64,000 bases of DNA, from contig NZ_JAANYN010000004.1 in NCBI RefSeq assembly GCF_011290685.1, positions 124,001-188,000 of the forward strand, given 5' to 3'. This document shows positions 9,633-19,401 of this stretch, piece by piece. The notes beneath the pieces were generated by a model. That model saw nothing but the letters and a program-made list of their open reading frames with translations, was not told the DNA's origin and did not search any database. This DNA is from Cyclobacterium plantarum (lineage in GTDB: Bacteria > Bacteroidota > Bacteroidia > Cytophagales > Cyclobacteriaceae). Positions within the stretch are counted from its first letter, which is position 1. The number at the start of each line of letters is the position of its first letter. The translations under genes were made by a program, and so were the position numbers.

Positions 9633-11270
9633 ATGAAAAATATATTTAGAATATTTGGGATAGCGTTTTTGCTTGGGCTTAGCGCCTGTGAGGAGATTTT
9701 GGTAGAGGACCCGGTTAGTTTGGCAACAGCTGAGGGCTATTATCTCACTCCCGGTGGAATTGAAGATGGACTAAAAGCCTCCTATACAACTTTAAGGAGT
9801 TTTTACGGTCAGCAGAATGGCTTTTTCCTGACGGTAACCGGTACGGATATTTTTACCAATGGATTTGGTGGGATCGCCAATAACCCGCATATCAATAATT
9901 ACTCTCCAAATTTCCTGGGCACCAGTGGCACGGTCACCAATATATGGAACAACCTTTATGTAGGAGTAAATCAATGCAACACGGTAGTAAACAGGGTTGA
10001 GGATGTCACCGGTATTTCTAATCAGAGGAAGGCAGAAATAGAAGCGGAAGCACGGTTTCTACGGGGATTGTACTATTTCCACCTGGTACAGCAGTGGGGA
10101 GATGTGCATTTTTCTCTTGAGGAAACTTCAGGGGTACAGACGGAGGCAAATCGTACTCCCGAAAATACCATTTATGAAACTGGTATTCTTCCGGACCTTG
10201 AATTTGCAGTGGCCAACTTACCCGAAAGTGCATCCGAACCTGGTAGGGCCTATAAGGCTGCGGCAGAGGGATTGCTGGCAAGGGTGCAATTGACCCGGGG
10301 TAATTGGGCAGAAGCAGAACAGCTGGCCGCCAATGTGATCAATAATTACGATTTTGAATTGGTGACCCCTTATATTGATTTGTGGGATATCAATAATGAA
10401 GACAATAGCGAGTTTATCTGGACTGTTCAATTTACTGATGACCCCTTGCTCAATGGACCAGGGAATTCAGGACACTTGTATTTTATTTTCGATTATACCT
10501 TTAATCCCGCCATGGTCAGGGATACAGAAAATGGACGGCCTTTTCAACGGTTTCTACCCACCAATTACTTGTTTAGCCTGTACGACCGGGAAATGGATGC
10601 ACGCTGGAATGGTTCTTTTAAGACCGTTTGGTACGCCAATATCTCCGGAGAGATCAATGGCCAACAGGTAAATCCCGGTGATACAGCCATCCATATCGTT
10701 ATGGAACCGGTACCCGATGAGGTCAAACAGGCAGCACCCTACTGGATCATTGACTATAAGGGCAATTGGATAGGAAATGTAAGTGCCTATCAGGAAATCG
10801 GAACCAATCAACGCAGAAATTATCCTTCTCTTTTGAAATTTCTCGATCCGCTGCGGCCCAGTATCAATGAAACTGCCGGAAGAAGAGATTTTCCCGTGAT
10901 GAGGCTGGCAGAAATGTACCTGATTGCCTGTGAAGCTGCCTGGAGGCAGAATGACAACGCGGCAGCAGCCGAATACATCAATGTTTTACGTACACGTGCG
11001 GCCTTGCCGGGCATGGAAGAGGAAATGCAAGTCAGTCCGGGAGAGATTGACCTGGATTTTATCCTGGAAGAAAGGGCCAGGGAATTGATTGGAGAAAAGC
11101 ACAGATGGTATGACCTGAAGCGAACCGGAACCCTGTTGGAAAGGGTAAGGCAACACAATCTGGATGCAGCTCCCAATATCCAGGAAATGCACCTGGTAAG
11201 GCCTATTCCCCAGACACAAATTGACCGGGTAAGCAATCCGGGAGAATTTCCGCAAAATCCCGGTTATTGA
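9633..11270 (+). CDS. susD: SusD/RagB-family surface glycan-binding lipoprotein
   Basis: 545 residues. Lipoprotein signal with lipobox LGLSAC (Cys near residue 19). The chain follows the SusD plan: N-terminal segment with YTTLRSFYG, TPR-like helices (RKAEIEAEARFLRGLYYFHL), AAAEGLLARVQLTRGNWAEA, and the conserved C-terminal part with RLAEMYLIACEAAW, INVLRTRAALPG, FILEERARELIGEKHRWYDL and the final PIPQTQID...NPGY. SusD forms the lid of the SusC pore and captures the glycan at the cell surface. A strong hairpin terminator follows directly, which separates the pair from the sulfatase relic. Confidence 0.95.
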   Translation: MKNIFRIFGIAFLLGLSACEEILVEDPVSLATAEGYYLTPGGIEDGLKASYTTLRSFYGQQNGFFLTVTGTDIFTNGFGGIANNPHINNYSPNFLGTSGTVTNIWNNLYVGVNQCNTVVNRVEDVTGISNQRKAEIEAEARFLRGLYYFHLVQQWGDVHFSLEETSGVQTEANRTPENTIYETGILPDLEFAVANLPESASEPGRAYKAAAEGLLARVQLTRGNWAEAEQLAANVINNYDFELVTPYIDLWDINNEDNSEFIWTVQFTDDPLLNGPGNSGHLYFIFDYTFNPAMVRDTENGRPFQRFLPTNYLFSLYDREMDARWNGSFKTVWYANISGEINGQQVNPGDTAIHIVMEPVPDEVKQAAPYWIIDYKGNWIGNVSAYQEIGTNQRRNYPSLLKFLDPLRPSINETAGRRDFPVMRLAEMYLIACEAAWRQNDNAAAAEYINVLRTRAALPGMEEEMQVSPGEIDLDFILEERARELIGEKHRWYDLKRTGTLLERVRQHNLDAAPNIQEMHLVRPIPQTQIDRVSNPGEFPQNPGY

Positions 11271-11280
11271 TAATCAATTA

Positions 11281-11323
11281 AAAATGGAGGACCCCGGCAC
11301 AGTATCCGGGGCCTCTTCATTTT
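11281..11323 (+). terminator. strong hairpin terminator after SusD
   Basis: Long stem: AAAATG (11281-11286), GAGG, a bulged A and CCCCGG pair with CCGGGG, CCTC and CATTTT (11306-11323) around an 8-base loop. Arms rich in A and T at the base suggest it can act in both directions. Confidence 0.75.
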
Positions 11324-11401
11324 AGATTGTATGAGATGTCAATATTGAAGCAAGGGCTAATTACAAAATACCTTTACAACCAATCATCTCCACAAATTTC
11401 A

Positions 11402-11845
11402 ATGAAAAGAAATCCAATAGGTTTATTTTTTGGTTTTCTGGTCCTGGCATGGAGCTGTCAACCAAAAAGTGAAACCAAAGAAGATAACAGACCTAATATT
11501 GTCATTATCATGGCTACCTGTCTGGAATTAGGCAATACAGCGTATCCGGAACGCTATCAGGGAAACCAACTCAAACCGATGAGAGGAAAGAGTCTTGTAC
11601 CTGTTTTTAAAGGTGAGCGAATGGAGCAAAACCGGGAATTGTATTGGGAGCACTTTGGCCACCAGGCCATGCGGAAAGGAAAGTGGAAAATCATTTCCAA
11701 AGCACCGGAATTTGACTGGGAATTATTTGATCTGGCTGAAGACCCAACTGAACTCAACGAAATTGGCAAACAAAACCCAAAAATACTTGAGGAAATGGTC
11801 AAGGATTACACTTTTTGGGCGGAAGAGGTAGGTGTCAGGTATTGA
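11402..11845 (+). pseudogene. sulfatase relic with internal deletion of the catalytic core
   Basis: 147 codons in one open frame. Residues 1-19 are a lipoprotein signal (lipobox LAWSC) and are followed by RPNIVIIMA, the standard sulfatase N-terminus just before the metal-binding DD. The next residues, TCLELGNTAYPERYQGN, belong to the C-terminal third (the segment normally preceded by DIMA), and the chain then runs on normally through PMRGKSLVPVF, RKGKWKII and WELFDLAEDPTELNEI. Everything between is missing: both metal-binding Asp residues, the formylglycine Cys motif and the HTP/GKWH segments. The frame is intact, so a short secreted protein could still be made, but it cannot be a sulfatase. 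The junction lies at about 11505-11516. Roughly 350-400 residues are lost compared with complete relatives (estimate from family length). Confidence 0.85.
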
Positions 11846-12658
11846 TATTCAAAGCTAAAAGGTAAATAATGAAGTAGGCTTTGAATGATCATCATCAATA
11901 AATGAAATCATCATATTAGAAAATAGCCCAAATGACCTACTTCCTTAAGGATATGTTTTTCAGAATCATCAGTGAAAGTTAAATCCACAGATTCCTTGTT
12001 AATTTGCAAGACGGATCTAATTCAAAATATTTGAATTAAAAGAATGACAATCAAAACGAAAATCTTATTGATGTATAAAAAGAGCGTAGGGCTGACAAAA
12101 AACCGGGGGCGCGGCAGGATGGCGGGGAGAAGGATTTTTTTGTCTTGAATTTCCTGCCCTCCGGGAGGCGGGTTTGTTTCTTTTTGTTTCAAGACAAAAA
12201 GAATGAGGAAAAAAGGGCCAATTTACAAGACTAAGTGATAATCTATTGACCAGCAAAAAACCAAATATTTAACAAAATAGTTCTTGATTAATTACCATGA
12301 ATAAGATCAGGTATTAATTAGACAAGTGAATTACTATTGTCCAGGTCAGAAAGGAATTTTGGCTTCATTTGAAATTAAATGGCTGTAATTTTTTTAATTG
12401 CTAGACAATAGAAATCAAATATTGCAAAAGTTTGGTTTGGCCAATTAAGCTATAAACCATACAGGTCAGGGAATTTTTGTTTAAATTTAACCATCGACAC
12501 CAGCAAATCAGGTATACGCCCGGACAAAGAATACTATGGGATGACCTTACGCTTCATCTAAGGAAACACTTAAATCCTATCGGATCTTGGTTGAAGCTGT
12601 CATATGATCCGATTTTCTGAGTAAGTCATAATAACACCCATAAAAAACCAAATTACCC
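11846..12658. other. long intergenic region with GC-rich inverted repeat
   Basis: 813 bases without a credible gene. It is AT-rich apart from a GC-rich patch at about 12100-12175, which belongs to the inverted repeat listed separately. A 63-codon minus-strand frame across the patch (12065-12256) has the composition of translated repeat DNA and no family resemblance. The last 150 bases precede the PhoD-like gene and presumably hold its promoter. Confidence 0.5.
12137..12200. repeat. interrupted inverted repeat with GC-rich core
   Basis: Outer arms are a perfect 13-bp pair (12137-12149, TTTTTGTCTTGAA, with 12188-12200). Inside them a second imperfect stem forms around CCTGCCCTCCGGGAGGCGGG. The whole can fold into one long hairpin or cruciform. 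I believe similar elements with AAGACAAAAAG ends are common between genes in this group, but that is from memory. Confidence 0.5.
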
Positions 12659-14131
12659 ATGAACCAAGCGAACAGGAGAAACTTTTTCAGGAAATCTGGA
12701 TTGAGTCTATTATCCCTGATAGCCATTCCGAAAATAATCGCCCGACCCATTCACCAGTTACTCGAACTGATTTCAAAGACCAATGCAGGTGTTTATTTCA
12801 CCAATGGGTTCAAAATTGCTGAAGTGGGTAAGGAATCCGCCATGTTGTGGACCCGGCTTTGCGGGCAGGAATTTCCGCAGCCGGTACGCCATCAGCGGCA
12901 GGAAAAAGTATTCCGTCATCCCATAGATTTTGATGAAGAACAGCCGGTTTCAGAAATGGATGGAGCGGTCTCGGGATGCCCAGGCCTGGTGAGGGCAAAG
13001 GTTTCCACCAAAAGTGGCCGGTCAGTTTACAATTCTTCCTGGCAGGCTGCAAAGGCGGCTGATGATTTTACAGTAAAAATTCCCGTAAAGGGCCTTCAGC
13101 CAAATACAGCCTATCAGGTAGAATGGGAGGCGAAGGCAGTAGACAATAATACGATCAGGAAAGAAATCGGTAGTTTCAAAACACCTCCTTCCGATACAGA
13201 ACCAGCTCCTGTATTTTTCACCACCTCCACTTGCCAGTATTTCTGGAGTTTTGATGATGAGCGAAGGGGATTTCAGACGTACGATAGCATGCGACGTCTG
13301 GAGCCAGATTTTTTTATACATACAGGAGATTATATCTATTATGATAAGCCCGGACCCCTGGCCAAAAATCTGGAGAAAGCCAGGCACAAATGGCATGCCA
13401 TGGATGGCTGGTTGTCCCTTAGGGATTTTTACAAGGAGGTTCCGGTATATATGGTCAAGGATGACCACGATTTGCTCAAAGATGACATGTACCGGGGAAA
13501 AGGGCCTTATGGTGATCTTACCTTTGATGATGGACTGAAACTTTGGTATGAAAATGTGCCCATTGAAGGAAAGCCTTACCGGACGCTTCGTTGGGGCAAA
13601 GACTTGCAGGTATGGCTGGTAGAAGGAAGGGAATACCGCTCTGAAAACACCCTGGAAGATGGTCCGGAGAAGACCATTTGGGGAGATGAGCAGAAAGAAT
13701 GGTTTCAGGAAAGTGTGGAAGCCTCAGATGCCACTTTTAAAATCCTTTTTACCGCCACTCCGGTAGTGGGACCCGACCGGGAAAATAAAACAGACAACCA
13801 TGCCAATGAAAGTTTTCGGCACGAGGGCGAGTGGTTGAGGAATTTTCTTTCAGGACAGCCCAACATGTATGTGGTCAATGGGGACAGGCATTGGCAATAC
13901 GTTTCGCAGGACAAGGAAACCGGCCTCATGGAATTTGGTTCGGGTCCGGTAAGTGACTGCCATTCCCAAGGCTGGAAGGAAGGAGATGTACGGCCGGAGC
14001 ACCGGTTTCTACGGCTGAAGGGGGGCTTTTTAAGCATTCGTGTTCATCGCAATGCCCAAACACCGGAAATTTTATTTGAGCACAGGGATGTATTGGGAAA
14101 GGTCGTGAATGAGGAGCGGTTTGAAGGGTAA
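12659..14131 (+). CDS. PhoD-like metallophosphatase, Tat-exported
   Basis: 490 residues. The N-terminus carries a twin-arginine signal (RRNFFRKSG, then a hydrophobic stretch), so it is exported folded with its metals. An Ig-like PhoD N-terminal domain at about 45-175 (GKESAMLWTRL ... TAYQVEWEA) precedes the metallophosphoesterase domain with TTSTCQYFWSF, HTGDYIYYDKPG, KDDHDLLKDDMY, FTATPVVGPDR and the C-terminal NGDRHWQYV and EFGSGPVSD. These are the metal-binding blocks of PhoD phosphodiesterase/alkaline phosphatases (Fe/Ca enzymes). It probably releases phosphate from phosphodiesters outside the cytoplasm. It stands alone between two loci, with 100 bases to the ECF sigma gene downstream. 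Confidence 0.85.
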   Translation: MNQANRRNFFRKSGLSLLSLIAIPKIIARPIHQLLELISKTNAGVYFTNGFKIAEVGKESAMLWTRLCGQEFPQPVRHQRQEKVFRHPIDFDEEQPVSEMDGAVSGCPGLVRAKVSTKSGRSVYNSSWQAAKAADDFTVKIPVKGLQPNTAYQVEWEAKAVDNNTIRKEIGSFKTPPSDTEPAPVFFTTSTCQYFWSFDDERRGFQTYDSMRRLEPDFFIHTGDYIYYDKPGPLAKNLEKARHKWHAMDGWLSLRDFYKEVPVYMVKDDHDLLKDDMYRGKGPYGDLTFDDGLKLWYENVPIEGKPYRTLRWGKDLQVWLVEGREYRSENTLEDGPEKTIWGDEQKEWFQESVEASDATFKILFTATPVVGPDRENKTDNHANESFRHEGEWLRNFLSGQPNMYVVNGDRHWQYVSQDKETGLMEFGSGPVSDCHSQGWKEGDVRPEHRFLRLKGGFLSIRVHRNAQTPEILFEHRDVLGKVVNEERFEG

Positions 14132-14231
14132 TTACGGAAAATTCTAAAATCCTGGATGAAGTTTTACCTGGTGCTGGAAAATATGATAAATTTTTGCTTA
14201 ATTTAATTCTGTTAGTAAGGACATGGATTAA

Positions 14232-14816
14232 ATGACAAATCATTCCAAACGTAAAGAATCTGAAATAGTGCTCCTGATCCGGCAGGGAGACCAATCCGCC
14301 TTTGAAGAACTTTATCGGCGGTACGTGGATAAAATGTTGGGTTTTGCTGATGCTTTTATTGGGAATCCGGATGAAGCGGAGGAAGTTGTACAAATCATTT
14401 TTGTTAATATTTGGGAAAAAAGGCAACAATTGGATCCGGCAAAGAGTATTGCTGCCTATCTTTTCAGATCGGTAAAGAATGAGATTTTGAATCGCCTCCG
14501 CAACATCAAAAGGCACTGTGACCTTTCAGCCATTCCTGCCGAATCTCAAATGGATCAGCAAGACACGCTCCAAAGGATATGCTTCCAGGAAAGCAAGCTA
14601 CAGGCGATGAACAGGATTGGCGAAATGCCGGAAGTTCAACAGCGGGTATTCATGCTCAGCAGGGTAGAGGGATTGTCCAATAAGGAAATTGCGAATAAAT
14701 TAAAACTTTCTATCAGGACCATAGAACACCATCTTTATTTGGGAAAAAAGTTTTTTAATAGTAAAAATTTAGATAGATCTATTTTTTTCTTCATATTAAC
14801 ATATATAATTTGGTAA
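14232..14816 (+). CDS. ECF-type RNA polymerase sigma factor
   Basis: 194 residues. Region 2 at about 20-90 (DQSAFEELYRRYVDKMLGFA, DEAEEVVQIIFVNIWEKR, SIAAYLFRSVKNEILNRLR) and region 4 at about 130-185 with the helix-turn-helix (VQQRVFMLSRVEGLSNKEIA, KLKLSIRTIEHHL). This is the Bacteroidetes-expansion ECF type that pairs with FecR anti-sigma factors and STN-containing SusC receptors. The next genes are exactly these, in order. It should switch on the SusC/SusD/sulfatase genes downstream when the receptor binds its glycan. The C-terminal tail (FFFILTYIIW) is unusually hydrophobic. Confidence 0.95.
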   Translation: MTNHSKRKESEIVLLIRQGDQSAFEELYRRYVDKMLGFADAFIGNPDEAEEVVQIIFVNIWEKRQQLDPAKSIAAYLFRSVKNEILNRLRNIKRHCDLSAIPAESQMDQQDTLQRICFQESKLQAMNRIGEMPEVQQRVFMLSRVEGLSNKEIANKLKLSIRTIEHHLYLGKKFFNSKNLDRSIFFFILTYIIW

Positions 14817-14921
14817 TATTGGGTTTCTTACCCTTTTTTTAGTTGGGGTTTTGGTTCTTTTCTGAAATTCCTTTAAGTATAAATTTCGAAACTGGTGTAT
14901 TCTTATTAAAGGACGAATACA

Positions 14922-15926
14922 TTGGATAAATCTATCATTAGAAGATATATAGCCGGGCGGGCAAATCCTTCCGAAATAAAGCAGGTACAAGCCTGGCTGG
15001 AACAACCAGGCTCTGACCATCAAATGGAAGAAATGCTCGAGGAGGTCTGGTACCAAAAGAAACATGCCCCAAGAGACGTGGAACGCAATGAGCGCCTCCT
15101 GGCTAAAATTAATTCCAGGATCCAAAAAAACAAGCAGCCTGCCTTTCAGCATGAATCTATTTTTAACCTGGCATTGATTCGATCAGCGGCTGCCTGGATT
15201 TTACTTATAGGGCTTGCATTTTTGGGCTTTCAGGTAATGAATGAGCATCAAGGCCATCCTGAAGAAATGAATAGTACGGTCCAATGGATAGAAAGAAGTG
15301 TTTTGCCAGGACAGAAATTGGCATTGGAGCTGCCTGACGCAAGTAAAATTTGTGTAAATGCCAACTCGAAAATTCGTTTTCCCGAAAAATTTGCCCGGGA
15401 TTCAAGGGAAGTGTTTCTGGAAGGGGAGGCCTTTTTTGAAGTAAGCCACGATTCAAACCGCCCTTTCAGGGTACATTCAGGTGAATTGACCACTGAAGTA
15501 TTGGGTACAAAATTCAATATTAGATCCCAGGGAAAAAATACTGATGTGGCTCTTTTGGAAGGTAAAGTCAGTGTTAAAATCAATAAAGAGAAAGAGGGGA
15601 TCCTGGTATTGGACCCAGGCCAACTGGCAGCATACAGACAGGGAAATCCGGAAAAACTCCAACTGGCCACGATTGAAAGCCAGGATCCTTTTTTATGGAA
15701 GGACGGATTGATACATTTTAAAAATGAAAATATGAAAAACATAATGGAGTCCCTTGAAAATTGGTATGGGGTATCCATTAAGACCCGGGGTCACCTGGAT
15801 TTAGACAGGACTGTATCAGGTACTTTTACCAACGATAATCTAGATAATTTGCTTACAGGTCTGGGTTTTACCCTGGACTTCACCCATGAATTAGAAAATA
15901 ATGTTGTCACCATTTATTCCCAATAG
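14922..15926 (+). CDS. FecR-family anti-sigma factor
   Basis: 334 residues from a TTG start at 14922 with AAGGA 6-11 bases upstream; the first residues MDKSIIRRYIAGRANPSE match the usual start of Bacteroidota FecR proteins. Cytoplasmic sigma-binding part about 1-85, one membrane helix at about 86-106 (AAAWILLIGLAFLGFQVM), periplasmic FecR domain at about 125-220 (ANSKIRFPEKF, LEGEAFFEVSHDSNRPFRVH, EVLGTKFNIRS, LLEGKVSV) and a C-terminal DUF4974-like domain (ENMKNIMESLENWYGVSI ... VSGTFTNDNLDNLLTGL). It relays the signal from the STN domain of the receptor at 16026 to the sigma factor at 14232. Confidence 0.93.
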   Translation: MDKSIIRRYIAGRANPSEIKQVQAWLEQPGSDHQMEEMLEEVWYQKKHAPRDVERNERLLAKINSRIQKNKQPAFQHESIFNLALIRSAAAWILLIGLAFLGFQVMNEHQGHPEEMNSTVQWIERSVLPGQKLALELPDASKICVNANSKIRFPEKFARDSREVFLEGEAFFEVSHDSNRPFRVHSGELTTEVLGTKFNIRSQGKNTDVALLEGKVSVKINKEKEGILVLDPGQLAAYRQGNPEKLQLATIESQDPFLWKDGLIHFKNENMKNIMESLENWYGVSIKTRGHLDLDRTVSGTFTNDNLDNLLTGLGFTLDFTHELENNVVTIYSQ

Positions 15927-16025
15927 CCTATGATAAAATAATGCAGGATAAACCTTTCCATCGCCAAATGTCCTGGTTTACCCTGCCTGCTCTTATGTGT
16001 ATAAACAATAAAAACGATTAAAATT

Positions 16026-19000
16026 ATGAAAAGAAACATACTTTACCTAATAAAGATGGTATCACGTCAACTCCTGTATGGATTGGTGCTTCAGTCTTTG
16101 TTTTTGACCACTTTGCTGGCCAATGATACCGAAGCTCAAATCAAACCCATCGATGAAACATTTATACGGATTAACAAGGCAGATTGGCCCCTTGGAGATA
16201 TCATTAAGGAACTCGAGGACCAAACTGATTTCCATGTTATTTTTGCTGATGATTTATTTGATGCTGCGTCCACATTAAAATTGCAAACTGGCAATCAATC
16301 CGTTTATAATGTACTTGCAGCGGTGGCTAAAGTTACCCGCCTTAAATTCAAGCAGGTAAACAAAACCATTTATGTTGGATCGATGAAAGATGAAGAAGAA
16401 ATAAGTGATCCGGCCCATGACTTGTATGACCCGGTGAAAGGAGTCGTAAAGGATGTAAATGGAGAACCCATTCCCGGAGCAACAGTGGTGATTGAGGGAA
16501 TGTCCACCGGAACCGTTACCGACATAGATGGTTCCTTTCAATTGGATGTTCCTGATGGTGCTGTGATCCTGATTTCTTTTATTGGTTACCAATCCCAGCG
16601 CATTACCCCTGGAAACCAAACCCAATTGGAAATTACCCTGGAAGAAGACCAAAAGTCATTGGATGAAGTGGTAGTGGTGGGATATGGTGTTCAGGAAAAG
16701 TTATCCGTTACCAATTCCCTTGCAGCTGTTTCCGGAGAGGTATTGGAAAGAAGACCGGTTGCGGACTTTCAACAATCCCTGCAGGGCTTTGCACCGGGCG
16801 TGACCGTGGTTGATCAGGGCGGAAGACCGGGCAATAACAATGTAAACATCCGGATCAGGGGAATTACCACGCTGGGAAACAATAATCCGCTGATAATAGT
16901 AGATGGAATCGAACAAAGGATCAACGATATCAATCCCAACGATATTGAATCAGTGACGGTCCTGAAGGATGCTTCCTCAGCTGCTATCTACGGTTCAAGG
17001 GCAGCAAATGGGGTTATTCTGGTAACTACCAAAAGGGGTAAGGCCGGTAAAATCAACGTATCTTACGATGGCTATTACGCCCTTCAAGACGTGACCAACC
17101 GTCCCGAACACATGGATGTAGGTAGTTACCTCAGGTTGGAAAATGTGGCACATGCCAATGCCGGAAGGCCGATTCCCTATACTGATGCCTACATTCAGGA
17201 ATACGTTGCCAATGCCCCAAGTCCTGAATATCCTTTGCCATACCCCTATTTCAGAAGAGATCATTTGGGCATGTTAGATGTGGCTCCACAGCAAAACCAT
17301 ACCCTTGCTGTAAGTGGGGGAAGTGAAGAATTTAATGGTCGGTTTAGTCTCAGGCACCAGGAAATTGAAGGTATCGCTCCTAACTTTAGTGACGAACTGA
17401 ATGAATTCCGGATGAACCTGGACTTTAAAGCATCGGAGAAAATCAGGTTTTCTGGTGATTTGAACTACCGGACTAAAAACTCTATACAGCCTGCAGGTCT
17501 ATCTGCCTCCGGTGATGGGGAATCAAGGGTCTTTCAATATATTCTTCATGCCAGTAAATTCTCCTGGCCGCGCTATGAAACAGGAGAGTATGGCCTGGGG
17601 CCGCAGGTAAACAACCCCCTTATTTTTGCAGAGCTAACCGGAGAAAGCAGGACAATCAACGACTATCTAACAGGAAGTATCAAATTTGATTATGAGATCT
17701 TACCAGGGCTTAACTTTTCCACCCAATATGCCCTGAGAAATGACAACCGTCAAATTAAAACATTTTCCGATCGGTACTACAATAGGGACCCCCTAAACGG
17801 ACGGGTTGCCCAAAGACAAATTAACCGGTTGACTGAATTCAGAAGTTATCTGAATGAATACACCCTTAACACTTTGCTGAATTATACCAAAACGATTGAA
17901 AGTCATACGTTTACGGGATTGCTGGGGTATTCTACCATTCAGAATCAATCCAATCAAATGAGTGGCTTCCGGCAGGAATTCTATAACAATGACGTTCAAT
18001 CGCTCAGTCAAGGTTCGAACGAAAACCGGGACGCCAATGGATTTGATGCCGAATGGGGCTTGAGATCTTACTTTGCCCGTTTTAACTATAACTTCAGCAA
18101 CAAATATTTTCTTGAACTCAATGGCAGGTATGACGGATCGTCGAGATTTAGTGCAGATAATCGCTACAGTTTCTTTCCCTCTTTCTCGGCAGGATGGAGG
18201 CTATCCGAAGAAAATTTCTGGCTGGACCTGAAGGAGACCGTAAACGAATTTAAGTTAAGGGGATCCAGGGGAGCAACAGGAAACCAGGCAGTAGGTCTAT
18301 ATACCTATTTTGAGACATTGAGTGCCATTAATTACTCCTTCAATGAGTCGCCGGTGCAAGGCTTTGCCCAGTCCAACCTGGCCAATCAAAACCTTACCTG
18401 GGAAACTACCTACCAAACCAATATTGGTTTTGATATGGGGCTTTTTGATGACAGGCTGTCTGTAACTTTCGATTATTACAATAAACTTACAGATGGGATA
18501 CTGTTGCAATTACCCATACCTGCCCTAATAGGCCTTGGTGCGCCGGTTCAAAATGCGGGCAAGGTTAAAAATGAAGGTTATGAAATCGGACTAAACCTGC
18601 GGGGAGGGCAAAAGCTTACTTATGACCTGGGCCTTAATTTCAGCGACAATACCAATGAAGTGCTGGACCTGGTTAACTCCGGTCCCTATATTTCTGGAGG
18701 TACCACGGCTCCTCGTTTTATCATCGAAGAAGGATTACCCATCAATTCCCATTGGGGATACCTTACTGATGGGGTGTTCCAAACCCAGGAAGAAGCAGAT
18801 AATTACCCAAATTTGCGTCCAAATACAGCTCCCGGAGATGTCAAATACCTGGATATGAACGATGATGGCATCATCAATGAGGAAGACCACCAATACCTCG
18901 GTTTGTCTTTCCCAAGGTTTGATTTTGGAATGAACGGAAATTTCACCTACGGAAACTTCGATTTATTTCTTCAATTTCAAGGGGCCTCAGGACATAAAAC

Positions 19001-19388
19001 CAGATTGGATGGTGCATTTCAGCAAATTGCTACTTATGAGACCTTTACCCACGCCATTTACACAGACAATTATTGGACACCTGAGAATCCCAATGCAGAG
19101 TTTCCGCGTCCCATCAAGGGAGATCCCAGAAACTTTCAAACTTCCGATACACAACTGATAGATGCCTCCTACCTGCGTCTGAAGAATATTGTACTTGGGT
19201 ATAGTTTGCCTGCTGTCATAATAGATAGACTTGCGGTTGAGAGAATCCGGTTATATGTAGGGGCAACCAATCTGTTGACTTTTTCTGAACTAAACCGCTG
19301 GGATCTGGACCCGGAAATTCCTTCCGGAAGAGGACAATATTACCCTCAGGTAAGCATGTATTCATTAGGTGCCAATGTTCGATTCTAA
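16026..19388 (+). CDS. susC: SusC-family TonB-dependent transducer with STN domain
   Basis: 1120 residues, longer than the receptor at 6585 because of an extra N-terminal domain. Signal sequence about 1-38; STN (secretin/TonB short N-terminal) domain about 45-122 (WPLGDIIKELEDQTDFHVIF ... VTRLKFKQVNKTIYV); carboxypeptidase-like domain about 137-210 (VKGVVKDVNGEPIPGATVVI); TonB box EVVVVGYG; plug with NPLIIVDGIEQR and NPNDIESVTVLKDASSAAIY; barrel ending MYSLGANVRF. The STN domain contacts the FecR protein encoded just upstream, so this receptor both imports and senses its glycan. The SusD partner starts 14 bases after the stop. Confidence 0.96.
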   Translation: MKRNILYLIKMVSRQLLYGLVLQSLFLTTLLANDTEAQIKPIDETFIRINKADWPLGDIIKELEDQTDFHVIFADDLFDAASTLKLQTGNQSVYNVLAAVAKVTRLKFKQVNKTIYVGSMKDEEEISDPAHDLYDPVKGVVKDVNGEPIPGATVVIEGMSTGTVTDIDGSFQLDVPDGAVILISFIGYQSQRITPGNQTQLEITLEEDQKSLDEVVVVGYGVQEKLSVTNSLAAVSGEVLERRPVADFQQSLQGFAPGVTVVDQGGRPGNNNVNIRIRGITTLGNNNPLIIVDGIEQRINDINPNDIESVTVLKDASSAAIYGSRAANGVILVTTKRGKAGKINVSYDGYYALQDVTNRPEHMDVGSYLRLENVAHANAGRPIPYTDAYIQEYVANAPSPEYPLPYPYFRRDHLGMLDVAPQQNHTLAVSGGSEEFNGRFSLRHQEIEGIAPNFSDELNEFRMNLDFKASEKIRFSGDLNYRTKNSIQPAGLSASGDGESRVFQYILHASKFSWPRYETGEYGLGPQVNNPLIFAELTGESRTINDYLTGSIKFDYEILPGLNFSTQYALRNDNRQIKTFSDRYYNRDPLNGRVAQRQINRLTEFRSYLNEYTLNTLLNYTKTIESHTFTGLLGYSTIQNQSNQMSGFRQEFYNNDVQSLSQGSNENRDANGFDAEWGLRSYFARFNYNFSNKYFLELNGRYDGSSRFSADNRYSFFPSFSAGWRLSEENFWLDLKETVNEFKLRGSRGATGNQAVGLYTYFETLSAINYSFNESPVQGFAQSNLANQNLTWETTYQTNIGFDMGLFDDRLSVTFDYYNKLTDGILLQLPIPALIGLGAPVQNAGKVKNEGYEIGLNLRGGQKLTYDLGLNFSDNTNEVLDLVNSGPYISGGTTAPRFIIEEGLPINSHWGYLTDGVFQTQEEADNYPNLRPNTAPGDVKYLDMNDDGIINEEDHQYLGLSFPRFDFGMNGNFTYGNFDLFLQFQGASGHKTRLDGAFQQIATYETFTHAIYTDNYWTPENPNAEFPRPIKGDPRNFQTSDTQLIDASYLRLKNIVLGYSLPAVIIDRLAVERIRLYVGATNLLTFSELNRWDLDPEIPSGRGQYYPQVSMYSLGANVRF

Positions 19389-19401
19389 AAATAAGACAAC
19401 G

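Noticed and set aside
12065-12256. Small minus-strand protein of 63 residues
   Set aside because: It runs through the GC-rich inverted repeat, has Arg/Pro-rich low-complexity composition, and lacks any domain or plausible start context.
14817-14843. Terminator between sigma factor and FecR genes
   Set aside because: GGGT-TTCTT-ACCC followed by T's gives only a 4-bp stem, and the two genes are functionally linked and normally co-transcribed.
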